DNA of 64,000 bases from Vicinamibacteria bacterium (GTDB taxonomy: Bacteria; Acidobacteriota; Vicinamibacteria; Fen-336; JAGNNV01). The stretch lies in contig JAIBCN010000019.1 in assembly GCA_019694155.1 (NCBI GenBank), positions 1 through 64,000 of the forward strand, in the 5' to 3' direction. The notes below the pieces were generated by a model. That model ran no database searches. It was not told where the DNA came from and saw only the letters and a program-made list of their open reading frames with translations. The translations under genes were made by a program, and so were the position numbers. This document shows positions 24,274-33,108 of this stretch, in pieces. Position 1 is the first letter of the stretch. Every line of letters starts with the position of its first letter.

Positions 24274-25380
24274 CTACTTCGCCGCGGCTACCACCGCGTG
24301 CTTCTGGGTGCCGAGGCCTTCGAGCGTGCAAACCGCGGTGTCGCCCGCCCGCATCCACCGCGGCTCCGCTCGCTCGATGTTGGTTCCCGCCGGAGACCCG
24401 CCGGAGATGAGATCGCCCGGGCTCAGGGTCAGGATGTTCGAGGCGAAATGGAGCAGCTCGTAGATGTTGTGGGTCATGCGGCTGGTGCTCGAGTCCTGCA
24501 TGACTTCGCCGTTCAGGGTGAAGGTCTGCTTCGTGTTCAGAGGATCCTTCACGAACTCCTTGGGCACGATGAAAGGCCCGAGGGGCGCGAAAGTGTCGTG
24601 GTTCTTGCCCACCAGCCAGTCCGACCCGCCCATCTTGCGATCACCGCGGCCGCCGCGGTCCGAAACATCGATCTGGATGGTGTAGCCGAAGATGTGGTCC
24701 GCCGCCTTGTCCAGGGGCACGTGGTCGGCGGTCTTGCCGATCACCACGTTGAACTCGCACTCGAAGTCGATGCGCTCGCGGCCCGGCGGCATGAGAATGG
24801 GGTCGAAAGGACCGGTGACCGTGGTCGGCGACTTCAAGAAGAGGTAAGGGTTCTCACGCGTATCACCGGGCTTGCGTTCCCAGATTCCGGGGAGCGAGGT
24901 GGGCGGCGGTGTAGCCGCGGGAGCGGCCGCCCCGGCGCGCTGCTGCTGGGCGGCGATGCCCTGGGTGTGCTCGGTGTAGTTACCGCCCGCGTTCAGAATG
25001 ATGGCCGGGCGCAGGGGAGGCAGCGTCTCGAGGCTGGAAGCCGCGACGACATACGCAGGGGCGGTGGTCGCGCGCGCGATCTCGCTCGCAATCGCGGCGA
25101 GACGCGGCTTCAGTTCGCTGTCGAAGCGTTTGATGAGCTCGATCATGTCGCCGGGCATGGTGAGCTTCTTCGCGGCGGCGTTCCGGCCCTCCCAGGCCGC
25201 GTTCGCCTTCGCCAGGTCGGCGACCTTCGTGTCGCCGAGCACAAGCCCCAGGAATGTCCGTCCACTCTGTCTGAATGTCCCGAGCTTGTACGGCTCGGCG
25301 GGACCGGTCTGCGCGGACGCGTAGGAGGCTCCGCACGAGATTGAAAGTGTCAGAACCAGGCACAGTGAGGACGGGCGCAT
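24274..25380 (-). CDS. Exported fumarylacetoacetate-hydrolase-family protein
   Basis: 368 residues, ATG preceded by AAAGGAG. The C-terminal two thirds are a FAH domain with the metal ligands Glu207 and Glu209 (DFECEFNVVIGK), Asp238 (IQIDVSDRG) and a catalytic-type Lys in DWLVGKN. Unusually, the protein begins with a typical signal peptide (about 1-23, cleavage ASA/Q), and a Gln/Ala/Pro-rich loop (about 140-165) separates the N-terminal part from the FAH fold. FAH enzymes hydrolyse or decarboxylate diketo acids and are normally cytoplasmic, so a periplasmic member is notable. The reaction is unknown. Confidence 0.85.
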   Translation of the reverse strand: MRPSSLCLVLTLSISCGASYASAQTGPAEPYKLGTFRQSGRTFLGLVLGDTKVADLAKANAAWEGRNAAAKKLTMPGDMIELIKRFDSELKPRLAAIASEIARATTAPAYVVAASSLETLPPLRPAIILNAGGNYTEHTQGIAAQQQRAGAAAPAATPPPTSLPGIWERKPGDTRENPYLFLKSPTTVTGPFDPILMPPGRERIDFECEFNVVIGKTADHVPLDKAADHIFGYTIQIDVSDRGGRGDRKMGGSDWLVGKNHDTFAPLGPFIVPKEFVKDPLNTKQTFTLNGEVMQDSSTSRMTHNIYELLHFASNILTLSPGDLISGGSPAGTNIERAEPRWMRAGDTAVCTLEGLGTQKHAVVAAAK

Positions 25381-25430
25381 GCTTCGTTTCTCCTTTGGGT
25401 GCTCCAGGGACCTGGAGGGCGTATCGAAAA

Positions 25431-25459
25431 TTGTACCCGCTGCCGGTCGCCTCTAGACT
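25431..25459 (+). promoter_or_regulatory. Promoter TTGTAC-N17-TAGACT
   Basis: A -35-like TTGTAC (25431-25436) and a -10-like TAGACT (25454-25459) are spaced by exactly 17 bp; the ATG of the sensor kinase begins 7 nt after the -10 box. This is the best example in the window of the leaderless promoter pattern. Confidence 0.55.
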
Positions 25460-25466
25460 CACGACC

Positions 25467-27167
25467 ATGGCCGTCGGCGCCTTTTCCAGGGATGCGCAGA
25501 GGGCGGGATCGCGTCTTCTCTGCGGCCTCGCCGGGGCCTCCCTGCTTCTCCTCGCCATTCCGGGCGGAAGCGGGGCCCAGGAGTCATCGCCCTCGCCCGC
25601 GCGCCCGAAGGTGGTCTATGGGGGGAACGACTCATCGCCGCCGTTCGAGTACCTCGATCAGGCGGGCGTACCCCAGGGATTCAGCATCGAGCTCATGCGC
25701 GCGCTGGCACGGGTCTCCGGACGAGAAGTGGAGTTCCGGTTGGGGGTCTGGAAAGACATCGTGAGCGCGGTCCAGCGGCGCGAGGTGGACGTGGTCACCC
25801 TCGGCTACGCGGACGCGCGCACCGCCGAGTACGACTTCGTCGCGGAAACGTGGACGCTGCGCCAGGCGGTCTTCTTCGCCCCCGGGCGCGCCTCCTACCC
25901 CCGGCAGGCTAGTGAGATGCGAGGCGAGACGGTGGCCGTGCAGCTCAACAGCATCGTGCACGAAATGCTGCGCGGCCTCCCCGAAGCGCAGCGGCCCTCC
26001 ATTCTCGAGGCTCCCAACCACCTCGACGCGGCGCAACTCCTCGTGCGGCGGGAGGCCACGGCGGCGGCGGGAAACTCGCTGGTGCTGAGGAGGGCTCTCG
26101 AGCGCTCGGGCATGGTCGACGCCGTGGAGGTTCCCGTACGGGCCGCCTCCTACCAGCTGGCGACGCTTCGCGGCCGCGGACCAGACCTTGCCTGGATTCC
26201 CCCCGCGCTCCAGAGGATCAAGGAGAGCGGCGAGTACAGCCAGCTGGTCGAGAAGCACCTCGCGGCCCAAGGCCGGCCCTCCCGTCTTCCCATCGTGGTG
26301 GGCGGGCTCGTCGCGACGCTCGTGATGGGAGGCCTCGGCTATGTGGGCGCGTCCTTGTGGAACGCCTCATTGCGCCGCCAGGTAGCGGCGCGCACCCGTG
26401 AGCTGCTCGCCTCCGTCGATGAGAAAGACCGGCTCACCGCCTCGCTGGTGGAGCGCGAGGCGGAACGCGAGCGGCTCATCGCGAACCTGGAGGCGAAGAA
26501 CGCGGAACTCGAACGGTTCAGCTACACGGTCTCTCACGACCTCAAGAGCCCCCTCGTGACCATCGGAGCCTACTCGGGCCTTCTCGAGAAGCATGCGCGG
26601 GCCGGCGACATGGAGAGCTTCGCGTCGGACCTCGCGCGGGTTCAGCGCGCGGGCGAGCGCATGCGGCGGCTGCTCGACGAACTTCTGGACCTGTCTCGGG
26701 TCGGCCGGGTGGTGAACCCGCCGGAGGAGATCTCGCTTCGCGACCTCGCGCACGAGGCGGCGGCCCTGGTGAAAGGGCGTCTGGCGGAACGACAAGTGGA
26801 CGTCCGGATCTCCGACGACCTCCCCACCGTGCGCGGCGATCGCGTCCGCCTTCTGGAGGTCCTGCTCAACCTCATCGACAATGCCGCGAAATTCGTCGGA
26901 GACGGAAGGGCGCCCCGGATCGAGGTGGGCGCCGTCCCCGATCAACCCGCACCCTCCTTCTTCGTGCGCGACAACGGCATCGGCATCGACCCGCAGCACC
27001 ACGAGCGGGTTTTCCGGCTCTTCGACAAGCTGGAGGCGGGAAGCGAGGGCACAGGCGTCGGCCTCGCCCTGGTGCGACGAATCGTCGAGGCGCACGGGGG
27101 ACGCGTCTGGATCGAGTCTCAGGGGAAGGGGCAGGGCGCTACCTTCCACGTCTCGCTTCCGTCATAG
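25467..27167 (+). CDS. Histidine kinase with N-terminal solute-binding domain
   Basis: 566 residues. Signal peptide about 1-38, then a family 3 (amino-acid/ectoine type) solute-binding domain (48-266, beginning VVYGGNDSSPPFEY), one membrane helix (275-297), a coiled coil (300-350), HisKA with YTVSHDLKSP (His357) and a HATPase with NLIDNAAKF, DNGIGID and GTGVGLAL. The sensor is thus a periplasmic binding protein fused to the kinase, as in BvgS-type or ABC-coupled sensors, and should bind a small polar solute. No response regulator is adjacent. The kinase module is close to that of the partial kinase at 62512. Confidence 0.9.
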   Translation: MAVGAFSRDAQRAGSRLLCGLAGASLLLLAIPGGSGAQESSPSPARPKVVYGGNDSSPPFEYLDQAGVPQGFSIELMRALARVSGREVEFRLGVWKDIVSAVQRREVDVVTLGYADARTAEYDFVAETWTLRQAVFFAPGRASYPRQASEMRGETVAVQLNSIVHEMLRGLPEAQRPSILEAPNHLDAAQLLVRREATAAAGNSLVLRRALERSGMVDAVEVPVRAASYQLATLRGRGPDLAWIPPALQRIKESGEYSQLVEKHLAAQGRPSRLPIVVGGLVATLVMGGLGYVGASLWNASLRRQVAARTRELLASVDEKDRLTASLVEREAERERLIANLEAKNAELERFSYTVSHDLKSPLVTIGAYSGLLEKHARAGDMESFASDLARVQRAGERMRRLLDELLDLSRVGRVVNPPEEISLRDLAHEAAALVKGRLAERQVDVRISDDLPTVRGDRVRLLEVLLNLIDNAAKFVGDGRAPRIEVGAVPDQPAPSFFVRDNGIGIDPQHHERVFRLFDKLEAGSEGTGVGLALVRRIVEAHGGRVWIESQGKGQGATFHVSLPS

Positions 27168-27204
27168 CGGAAGAGTCCCGCCCCCCGCTTCGCGTCCGCA
27201 CCCG

Positions 27205-27210
27205 TAGACT
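27205..27210 (+). promoter_or_regulatory. TANNNT box (TAGACT) before the second propeller kinase
   Basis: TAGACT ends 9 nt before the ATG at 27220; there is no Shine-Dalgarno sequence. It is the same hexamer as at 25454. Confidence 0.4.
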
Positions 27211-27219
27211 CCGTCCACC

Positions 27220-29916
27220 ATGCCTCTGACGTCCGGATCCCGCCTCGGCCCCTACGAGATCACCGCCGCCATCGGAGCCGGCGGCATGGGCGAGGTGTTT
27301 CGCGCCAGGGACACGAGGCTCGGCCGCGATGTCGCGATCAAGGTCCTGCCCGCGGCACTCGCTCAGGACGAGGAGCGCGTGGCGCGTTTCCGCCGCGAGG
27401 CCCAGGTGCTCGCGGCCCTCAACCACCCGAACATCGCCGCCATCTACGGCCTCGAGGAGTCGGAGGGTCTCGTGGGGCTGGTGATGGAGCTCGTCCCCGG
27501 CGAGGATCTGGCCGAGCGGGCGAAGCGCGGGAGGATCCCCCTCGACGAAGCGACGGCCATCGCGCGGCAGATCGCGGAAGCCCTCGAAGAGGCCCACGAG
27601 AAAGGCATCGTCCACCGCGATCTGAAACCGGCGAACGTGAAGGTCACGCCCGAAGGCAAGGTGAAGGTCCTCGACTTTGGTCTGGCCAAGGCGCTCGGCG
27701 GCGACGCGGCCTCAGACGGCGCATCCGACGTCTCCAACTCTCCCACTCTCTCGCGTCACGCCACCGAAGCCGGCCTCATCCTGGGGACCGCCGCCTACAT
27801 GTCCCCCGAACAGGCTCGGGGCAAGGCGGTCGACAAGCGCGCGGACATCTGGTCGTTCGGCGTGGTCATGTTCGAGATGTTCAGCGGAAAGCGTCTCTTC
27901 ACGGGCGAGACGGTGACCGACGTCCTCGCCGCGGTGCTCACCAGGGATCCCGACTGGAGCAGCCTGCCCCCGGAGGTTCCGGCCGGGGTGCGGATGCTGA
28001 TGATGCGGTGCCTCGAAAGGGACCCCAGGCGGCGCTTGAGAGATGTGGGCGAGGCGCGGCTCTCCCTCGACCCGCAGTCCCCCGCCTCGTCCGCATCGAG
28101 CCTGACTTTCGCCGCACCCGCGCTCCCCGCGCCGAAGGCGCCCAAGGTGCGCCGGTTCCCCGCCGCCCTGACGGCGAGCCTCCTCTTCGTGGCCTGGGTG
28201 ATCAGCCGCCGTTCTCCGGCGGGGCCGCAACGGCCGGTCTTCGTCTACGACATCGAACCCGAACCGGGAGCGAGCTTCGTGCTCTCCGACCACCCCGTCC
28301 TCGACATCGCCCCGGACGGCAGCCGCATCGTGTATGTCGCGCGCAAGGACGGGGCGCAGCACCTGTATGTCCGTGAGCGAAGCAACGCCCTCGCCCGACG
28401 CATCCCCGGCACGGACGGCGCACTGAGCCCGGCCTTGTCGCCGGACGGCCGGTCGGTCGCCTTCTTCGCCGACAACAAACTCAAGGTGGCGTCGCTCGAT
28501 GGAGCGCCCATCGTCCTCACCGCCGTCAACGACCCGCGGGGCGTGACCTGGCTCGACAAGGAGAAGCTCGCGTTCTCGCCGGAGGCGGGCTCGCCCCTGC
28601 TCTCGATTCCCGCCCAGGGGGGGACCACCGTTCCTTTCTCGGCCCTGAAGGCCGATCAGGGAGAGCGGTCTCATCGCTGGCCGCAGGCGATCCCCGGCGG
28701 CGGCGCCCTGTTCACCGTAGGCGAGGTCTCTTCGCAGGGGGCTTACGATGGCTCGCGCATCGACGCGGTTCCGGGCGCGCTCGGCTCGAGGCGCACTCTC
28801 TTCACGGGAGCGCGTTTCGCGCGGTATCGGAGCGGACGCCTGCTCTTCGTGCGCGGCGCCACGCTGTTCTCGACCGCGTTCGACCTCGGCCGCGGCACCT
28901 CGATGGAAACCCCGGTGGCGATGGCCGACGATGTCTCGGGCGACACCGGCACCGGCGCCGCTCACCTGGCCGTCTCCGACGAGGGCACGCTCGCCTATGT
29001 CACCGGGGGTGTGGACGAGACCCAGCGCACCATTCTCTGGGTCGAGCGTTCGGGGACGACCCGCACGCTCCCCGTGCCCCCGAACGACTATGGCGAGATC
29101 ACACTGTCGCCGGACGGTTCGAGATTCGCAGTTGTCGTTCACGGCACGGGGGGGCGCGGCGGCGACATCTGGGTCTACCACGTCGCCCGGCAGCTCCTCA
29201 CCCGTTTCACCTTCGAAGGGAACGTCATCGCCCCCGCCTGGTCGAGCGACAGTCAGTGGATCTACTACTCCGCGCTCGATCCTTCGACCCACAAGGCGAC
29301 GCTCCATCGCAAGCCGGTCACGGGCGACCGGGAAGCGGAGCGCCTCGGCTCGCCGGACATCCTTTTCTCCATCGAACAGATCTCGAGGGACGGTCGGTCG
29401 GCCTTCGTTCACCTGCGCCGCGACGCGACCATCGTCGATGTCGACCGCATGGATCTGGCCACCGGCAAGAGCGAGCCCTTCCTTTCCACCCCTTTCTACG
29501 AGGCGGGGGCCCAAACCTCGCCCGACGGACGACTCGTGGCCTACCAGTCCGATGAGACGGGCCGCCCGGAGATCTACGTCAAGACGTCGAATGGTTCCGG
29601 ACGCTTTCAAGTCTCCCAGGGAGGCGGCGAGGAACCCCGCTGGTCCGCGAATGGCCGCGAGCTCTACTACCGCGAGGGGGCGAGCCTCATGGCAGTGGCG
29701 GTCGAGAGCGGACCGCAATTCCGGACGAACCCTCCCCGGCGCCTCCTGGACGGTCTCTACTTCGCGCGCGCGGACACCGGCATGAGCTACAGCGTGTTCG
29801 GAAACGGCGAGCGCTTCCTGATGATCGGACCTTCGGGGGGAGCGCTCGCGCCCAAGCGGATTCGCGTCATCGTCAACTACCCCGCCACCCTCGCCGCGTC
29901 GTCGGCGCGCCCCTAG
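27220..29916 (+). CDS. Membrane Ser/Thr protein kinase with TolB-like propeller
   Basis: 898 residues. Complete kinase: GAGGMGEV loop (19-26), Lys41, HRDLKPAN with Asp134, DFG 152-154 and SPEQ activation segment. A Ser/Ala-rich stretch with several possible autophosphorylation sites lies between DFG and SPEQ (160-185). One membrane helix (about 313-329) is followed by PD40/WD40-like blades (SPDG, SSDSQWI and similar) to the C-terminus. It is a paralogue of the protein at 6433-9102 in architecture, but the two propellers share mainly repeat motifs, so they may read different signals. Only 52 bp separate it from the solute-binding histidine kinase upstream. Confidence 0.93.
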   Translation: MPLTSGSRLGPYEITAAIGAGGMGEVFRARDTRLGRDVAIKVLPAALAQDEERVARFRREAQVLAALNHPNIAAIYGLEESEGLVGLVMELVPGEDLAERAKRGRIPLDEATAIARQIAEALEEAHEKGIVHRDLKPANVKVTPEGKVKVLDFGLAKALGGDAASDGASDVSNSPTLSRHATEAGLILGTAAYMSPEQARGKAVDKRADIWSFGVVMFEMFSGKRLFTGETVTDVLAAVLTRDPDWSSLPPEVPAGVRMLMMRCLERDPRRRLRDVGEARLSLDPQSPASSASSLTFAAPALPAPKAPKVRRFPAALTASLLFVAWVISRRSPAGPQRPVFVYDIEPEPGASFVLSDHPVLDIAPDGSRIVYVARKDGAQHLYVRERSNALARRIPGTDGALSPALSPDGRSVAFFADNKLKVASLDGAPIVLTAVNDPRGVTWLDKEKLAFSPEAGSPLLSIPAQGGTTVPFSALKADQGERSHRWPQAIPGGGALFTVGEVSSQGAYDGSRIDAVPGALGSRRTLFTGARFARYRSGRLLFVRGATLFSTAFDLGRGTSMETPVAMADDVSGDTGTGAAHLAVSDEGTLAYVTGGVDETQRTILWVERSGTTRTLPVPPNDYGEITLSPDGSRFAVVVHGTGGRGGDIWVYHVARQLLTRFTFEGNVIAPAWSSDSQWIYYSALDPSTHKATLHRKPVTGDREAERLGSPDILFSIEQISRDGRSAFVHLRRDATIVDVDRMDLATGKSEPFLSTPFYEAGAQTSPDGRLVAYQSDETGRPEIYVKTSNGSGRFQVSQGGGEEPRWSANGRELYYREGASLMAVAVESGPQFRTNPPRRLLDGLYFARADTGMSYSVFGNGERFLMIGPSGGALAPKRIRVIVNYPATLAASSARP

Positions 29917-29963
29917 GGCCAGGGGAGCCATGCGAGGCATCGCCTGAAGCCCGCGACGCCGCC

Positions 29964-30497
29964 ATGAACCCGAGCCGCCTCCTGTGGAGCATCCTTCGTG
30001 GACTTGGGAGCGTCGTCGACGAGCTGTCGCGTCCACTCAACCTGGCCTTCGCGTTCTTCCTCTCTCCTCTTCCGAGGCGATACTGGCGGGGTATCAGGGG
30101 GCCCGGGATCCTCCTCTCCGGCCTCGTCCAAAGCGGCATCGCCCTCGCCGGACTCGTCCACGTCTACACGTCCTACGCGCAGGGCGTCAGCGAGCAGATC
30201 GCGGAGGCCAGCCTCACTGTCGCCGCGGAGAGCGGAGACACCAGGGTGAGTGCCGCGCCCGCCATGGCCTTTGGAGCTCTGACGCCTCTGGGATTCTTCG
30301 CGGTTTCAGCGCCCGCCTGGGTGGTGGCCTACTGTCTGCTCTCCGGGCTTGTCCGCACGGTGGGCTACGCCGCCGACCATCCCTGTGGGGACCCTGTACT
30401 CACCTTCGTGGACGACGTGCTCTGGGACGTCGGACGAGGCATCGGATCGACGGCGCGCCGGGTGGTCTCGCGCCTCTGGTCTCTCTGGAAGTCCTGA
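29964..30497 (+). CDS. Conserved-looking small membrane protein
   Basis: 177 residues, no recognised family. An amphipathic N-terminus (RLLWSILRGLGSVVDEL), a first membrane helix at about 52-70 (LLSGLVQSGIALAGLVHVY), a second at about 105-130 (LGFFAVSAPAWVVAYCLLSGLV), and a basic C-terminal tail. It follows the propeller kinase by 47 bp on the same strand and could be co-transcribed with it. High third-position GC supports coding. Function unknown. Confidence 0.65.
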   Translation: MNPSRLLWSILRGLGSVVDELSRPLNLAFAFFLSPLPRRYWRGIRGPGILLSGLVQSGIALAGLVHVYTSYAQGVSEQIAEASLTVAAESGDTRVSAAPAMAFGALTPLGFFAVSAPAWVVAYCLLSGLVRTVGYAADHPCGDPVLTFVDDVLWDVGRGIGSTARRVVSRLWSLWKS

Positions 30498-30572
30498 AGA
30501 CCCTGGGCCCACGACACACCCGGACGCATGGGCCGGCAGTCTGGCCGCCGCCCGAGGGAACGAGTCGAACGA

Positions 30573-30595
30573 CTCCCCGCCTGAGAAGCGGGGAG
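30573..30595. terminator. Hairpin between convergent genes
   Basis: CTCCCCGC (30573-30580) pairs perfectly with GCGGGGAG (30588-30595) around a 7-nt loop, 5 bp beyond the stop of the membrane glycosyltransferase-like gene. There is no T-run; it could serve both directions. A second small stem, GAGTCG-AA-CGACTC, overlaps its left edge. Confidence 0.5.
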
Positions 30596-30599
30596 ATCC

Positions 30600-32363
30600 T
30601 CAGGGGAGGCGGACCACCGAGATGGCGGCGGAGCGAGGCACGCCATCCATCGGCACACTATCGGAGAACCGAAAGCACAACCGGTTCATCCCCGTCACCT
30701 GCGCCGATGGGGGCAGCAGGAAGGCGGGCTCGCTCCAGTCAGGCAGCGACTCCCCCGCTCCTACCGGCACATCGTTCAAGCGGACCTCGAATCGCTGAGC
30801 CGCGATGCCCGGCGCGTTCCTCAACCGGACCGAGGCGCGCAGCGGATCGCGGCTTCGCTCGATCGGGAACTTGACGCAGGCCATGGGGGCAGCCCACCTC
30901 CAGCGCGGCGCACCTTCGCCGTTCACCGCCTCCGAGAAGCCCAAAGCCAGGTACGGGGAGTCCGGATCCGCGATGCGCAGGGCGCCCGAAGGGTTCGAAG
31001 TGACGTAGATGTAATCGCCGACGAACAGCCGGTACCAGTTCTCGGTGCCCCTCGGACCAAAGGCCCAGGCGAGGAGAGAATGCGCGTCGCCGCTTGCGAG
31101 CGCCACCTGCCCGGTCGCGATCTGGGCGACGGAGGGCGAGCCGTCGAGGCGTCCGTCGAGCTTCATGCGGATCATGCCGACGTTCCACAGGCCGAACGAA
31201 CCGATGATGAGACCGACGGCGAGCGCCGGCCTCCGGAGCAGTCCCTGACTCAGCCGCGCGAGGCCCCAGGCGAAGAACGGGAGCATCAGATCGAACTTGC
31301 GCGAACCGAACGCGTCGGAGCCATGCCAGTCCGGAGTCGAGGACCCGAGCACCACCGTGGCCGCGAACACCAGTCCCCCCCCGATTGCAACGAGGGGTGT
31401 GCGCCGCAGGGCGACCACCAGACCCAGGAGACAGAAGAGGGTCAGGGGCGTCCAGACGAAGAGGCCCTTGTTCGACGACCACAGGATGTCCTGCCAGTGG
31501 GCGGTCGATGGATCGAACCACCGGACGCTGGCGCGCGCCCCGTAGTACCGGGGAATCCACACCCACACTCCGTACTGCAGTTTCCAGATGAGCATCTGCG
31601 GGAAGAAGGCGGCGAGCCCGGCGGCGGCGCCGGTCAAAGCACCTCTCAGCTCGCGGGAATTCGCGGCGATTCGCCGCAGGGCCACCAGAGTGGGGAAAAG
31701 GGCGAAGGCGAAGGCCTGCCACCGCGTCATCATCAGGAAGCCGAGCGCCGTGCCGCACCACGCCCACTCGCGAGCACGCCCGGATCGGAGAGCGGCGAGT
31801 GTCCCCGCGAAACAGAGGCTCGCCCACGCCGCGGCGAGTCCGTGGGCCATGGTGAGGCCCGCGGTGGCGTAGTACGCGGCGGGAGTCGCCACGATCGCGC
31901 CGGCAAGTCCAAGACGTGTCGCGTTGCGAGGGAATCGGGCGGCCATCTCGCGATGCAGGAAGTAGACGGAGAAGAGGAACCAGAACGCGGTCCCCCACCT
32001 CGCGGCGTACTGGTAGGGCAGGCTCAGACCATCCGTCGGGAAAGGGAGATCCGCCACCGTGCCCACGCCCACGAGAACGAGATGAGCCGCGAGATAGAAA
32101 GGAAGCCAGGAGACGGCGGGTCCCACCGCGTAGAGGCTGTGGCTCGCCCCGCTCTCGGTGAGCCCGGGCTCCTTCACCCCGAAGATCGCGTACTCGTTCG
32201 CGAGCACGAGATCGCGATCGAACACGACGGAGTGGAGGTACGAGAAGTAGCCGAAAGTGTCGGCCTCGAGGTCGGCGGGTGCCAGGATGGCGAGGAACAG
32301 CGACAGGGTCAGGCAGGCCAGAAGGAGGGTCGCGACACGGCGGCCACTTCCCATGCGGATCAT
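30600..32363 (-). CDS. GT-C-like polytopic membrane protein
   Basis: 587 residues with about ten hydrophobic helices in the first 420 residues and a soluble beta-rich C-terminal domain (about 430-587). The first extracytoplasmic loop has acidic LEADTFGYFSY after helix 1, the position of the catalytic acidic residue in GT-C glycosyltransferases (family 39/83/87 relatives that use polyprenyl-phosphate sugars). I therefore suggest a sugar transferase, but no specific family is certain. A TAGACT box ends 6 nt before the ATG at 32363, which suggests a leaderless message. Convergent with the small membrane protein gene. Confidence 0.65.
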   Translation of the reverse strand: MIRMGSGRRVATLLLACLTLSLFLAILAPADLEADTFGYFSYLHSVVFDRDLVLANEYAIFGVKEPGLTESGASHSLYAVGPAVSWLPFYLAAHLVLVGVGTVADLPFPTDGLSLPYQYAARWGTAFWFLFSVYFLHREMAARFPRNATRLGLAGAIVATPAAYYATAGLTMAHGLAAAWASLCFAGTLAALRSGRAREWAWCGTALGFLMMTRWQAFAFALFPTLVALRRIAANSRELRGALTGAAAGLAAFFPQMLIWKLQYGVWVWIPRYYGARASVRWFDPSTAHWQDILWSSNKGLFVWTPLTLFCLLGLVVALRRTPLVAIGGGLVFAATVVLGSSTPDWHGSDAFGSRKFDLMLPFFAWGLARLSQGLLRRPALAVGLIIGSFGLWNVGMIRMKLDGRLDGSPSVAQIATGQVALASGDAHSLLAWAFGPRGTENWYRLFVGDYIYVTSNPSGALRIADPDSPYLALGFSEAVNGEGAPRWRWAAPMACVKFPIERSRDPLRASVRLRNAPGIAAQRFEVRLNDVPVGAGESLPDWSEPAFLLPPSAQVTGMNRLCFRFSDSVPMDGVPRSAAISVVRLP

Positions 32364-32369
32364 GCCGTC

Positions 32370-32375
32370 AGTCTA
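32370..32375 (-). promoter_or_regulatory. TANNNT box (TAGACT) before the GT-C-like gene
   Basis: On the minus strand TAGACT ends 6 nt before the ATG at 32363, identical to the boxes at 25454 and 27205. Confidence 0.4.
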
Positions 32376-32409
32376 AAGGGGGCGAAGCGCGCGCCGGCCG
32401 CCCCGAGGC

Positions 32410-33108
32410 TCAGCTCGCCTTGCTGTCGAAGGTGCGATGCGTGCGCCGGGGGCGAAGCCGCGGGCGCTCCTCGGCCTTCGCGAGGAGGGCGCAGACTTCC
32501 TGGTCGTTCGTCTGATCGAACTCCTCGTACCACGGAGAGATCGCGCCGAGATCGTCGGGCTCGAGGACGCAGACGCACTCGTCGGCGACCTCGCTCACCA
32601 AGGAGCAGGCGCTTGGTGAGCTGACTCCGGAAGCAACCACGATTCGCGCAGGGCTCAGCGACCGCAGGGCCTTCGCCCCCACGAGCATGGAAGCCCCGGT
32701 GGCCATGCCATCATCCACGAGAATCACGATCCTTCCGCGGACGTCGATCGCGGGCCTTCGGCCGCGATAGGCCTTCTCGCGACGCTCGATCTCCTCCTCC
32801 TCGAGGACGATGGTCCGCTCGATGGCGAAATGGGGAATGCCGAGGCTCGCCACCACGTCCTCGTTGATGACCCGCGCGCCGCCGGAAGCGATCGCGCCCA
32901 TGGCCAGTTCGTGGTAGCCAGGCGCCCCCAGCTTTCGAACGATGAAGACATCGAGGGGCGCGGCGAGAGCGCGGGCTACTTCGAAGGCCACCGGCACCCC
33001 ACCCCGGGGCAGCCCCAGCACGAGCACGTCCCCGCGATTGGCGTAGCGAACGAGCTTGAGGCCGAGCTTTCGTCCGGCATCGGCCCGGTTATGAAGCGGC
33101 ATGAGCAT
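32410..33108 (-). CDS. Phosphoribosyltransferase-domain protein
   Basis: 232 residues from the ATG at 33108, preceded by GAGGGAGGGG. The type I PRTase fold is clear: early GLPRGGVPVAFEVA (31-44) for pyrophosphate binding and the PRPP loop VILVDDGMATGAS (128-140). An acidic/basic helical insert EEEEIERREKAYRGR lies at 103-117. The C-terminal tail is short and basic. Proteins of this group often lie beside universal stress proteins and erythromycin-esterase or dienelactone-hydrolase genes; the nucleobase, if any, is unknown. It is the first gene on the left of the proposed sigma-54 cluster, with a 520-bp untranslated region in front. Confidence 0.82.
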   Translation of the reverse strand: MLMPLHNRADAGRKLGLKLVRYANRGDVLVLGLPRGGVPVAFEVARALAAPLDVFIVRKLGAPGYHELAMGAIASGGARVINEDVVASLGIPHFAIERTIVLEEEEIERREKAYRGRRPAIDVRGRIVILVDDGMATGASMLVGAKALRSLSPARIVVASGVSSPSACSLVSEVADECVCVLEPDDLGAISPWYEEFDQTNDQEVCALLAKAEERPRLRPRRTHRTFDSKAS

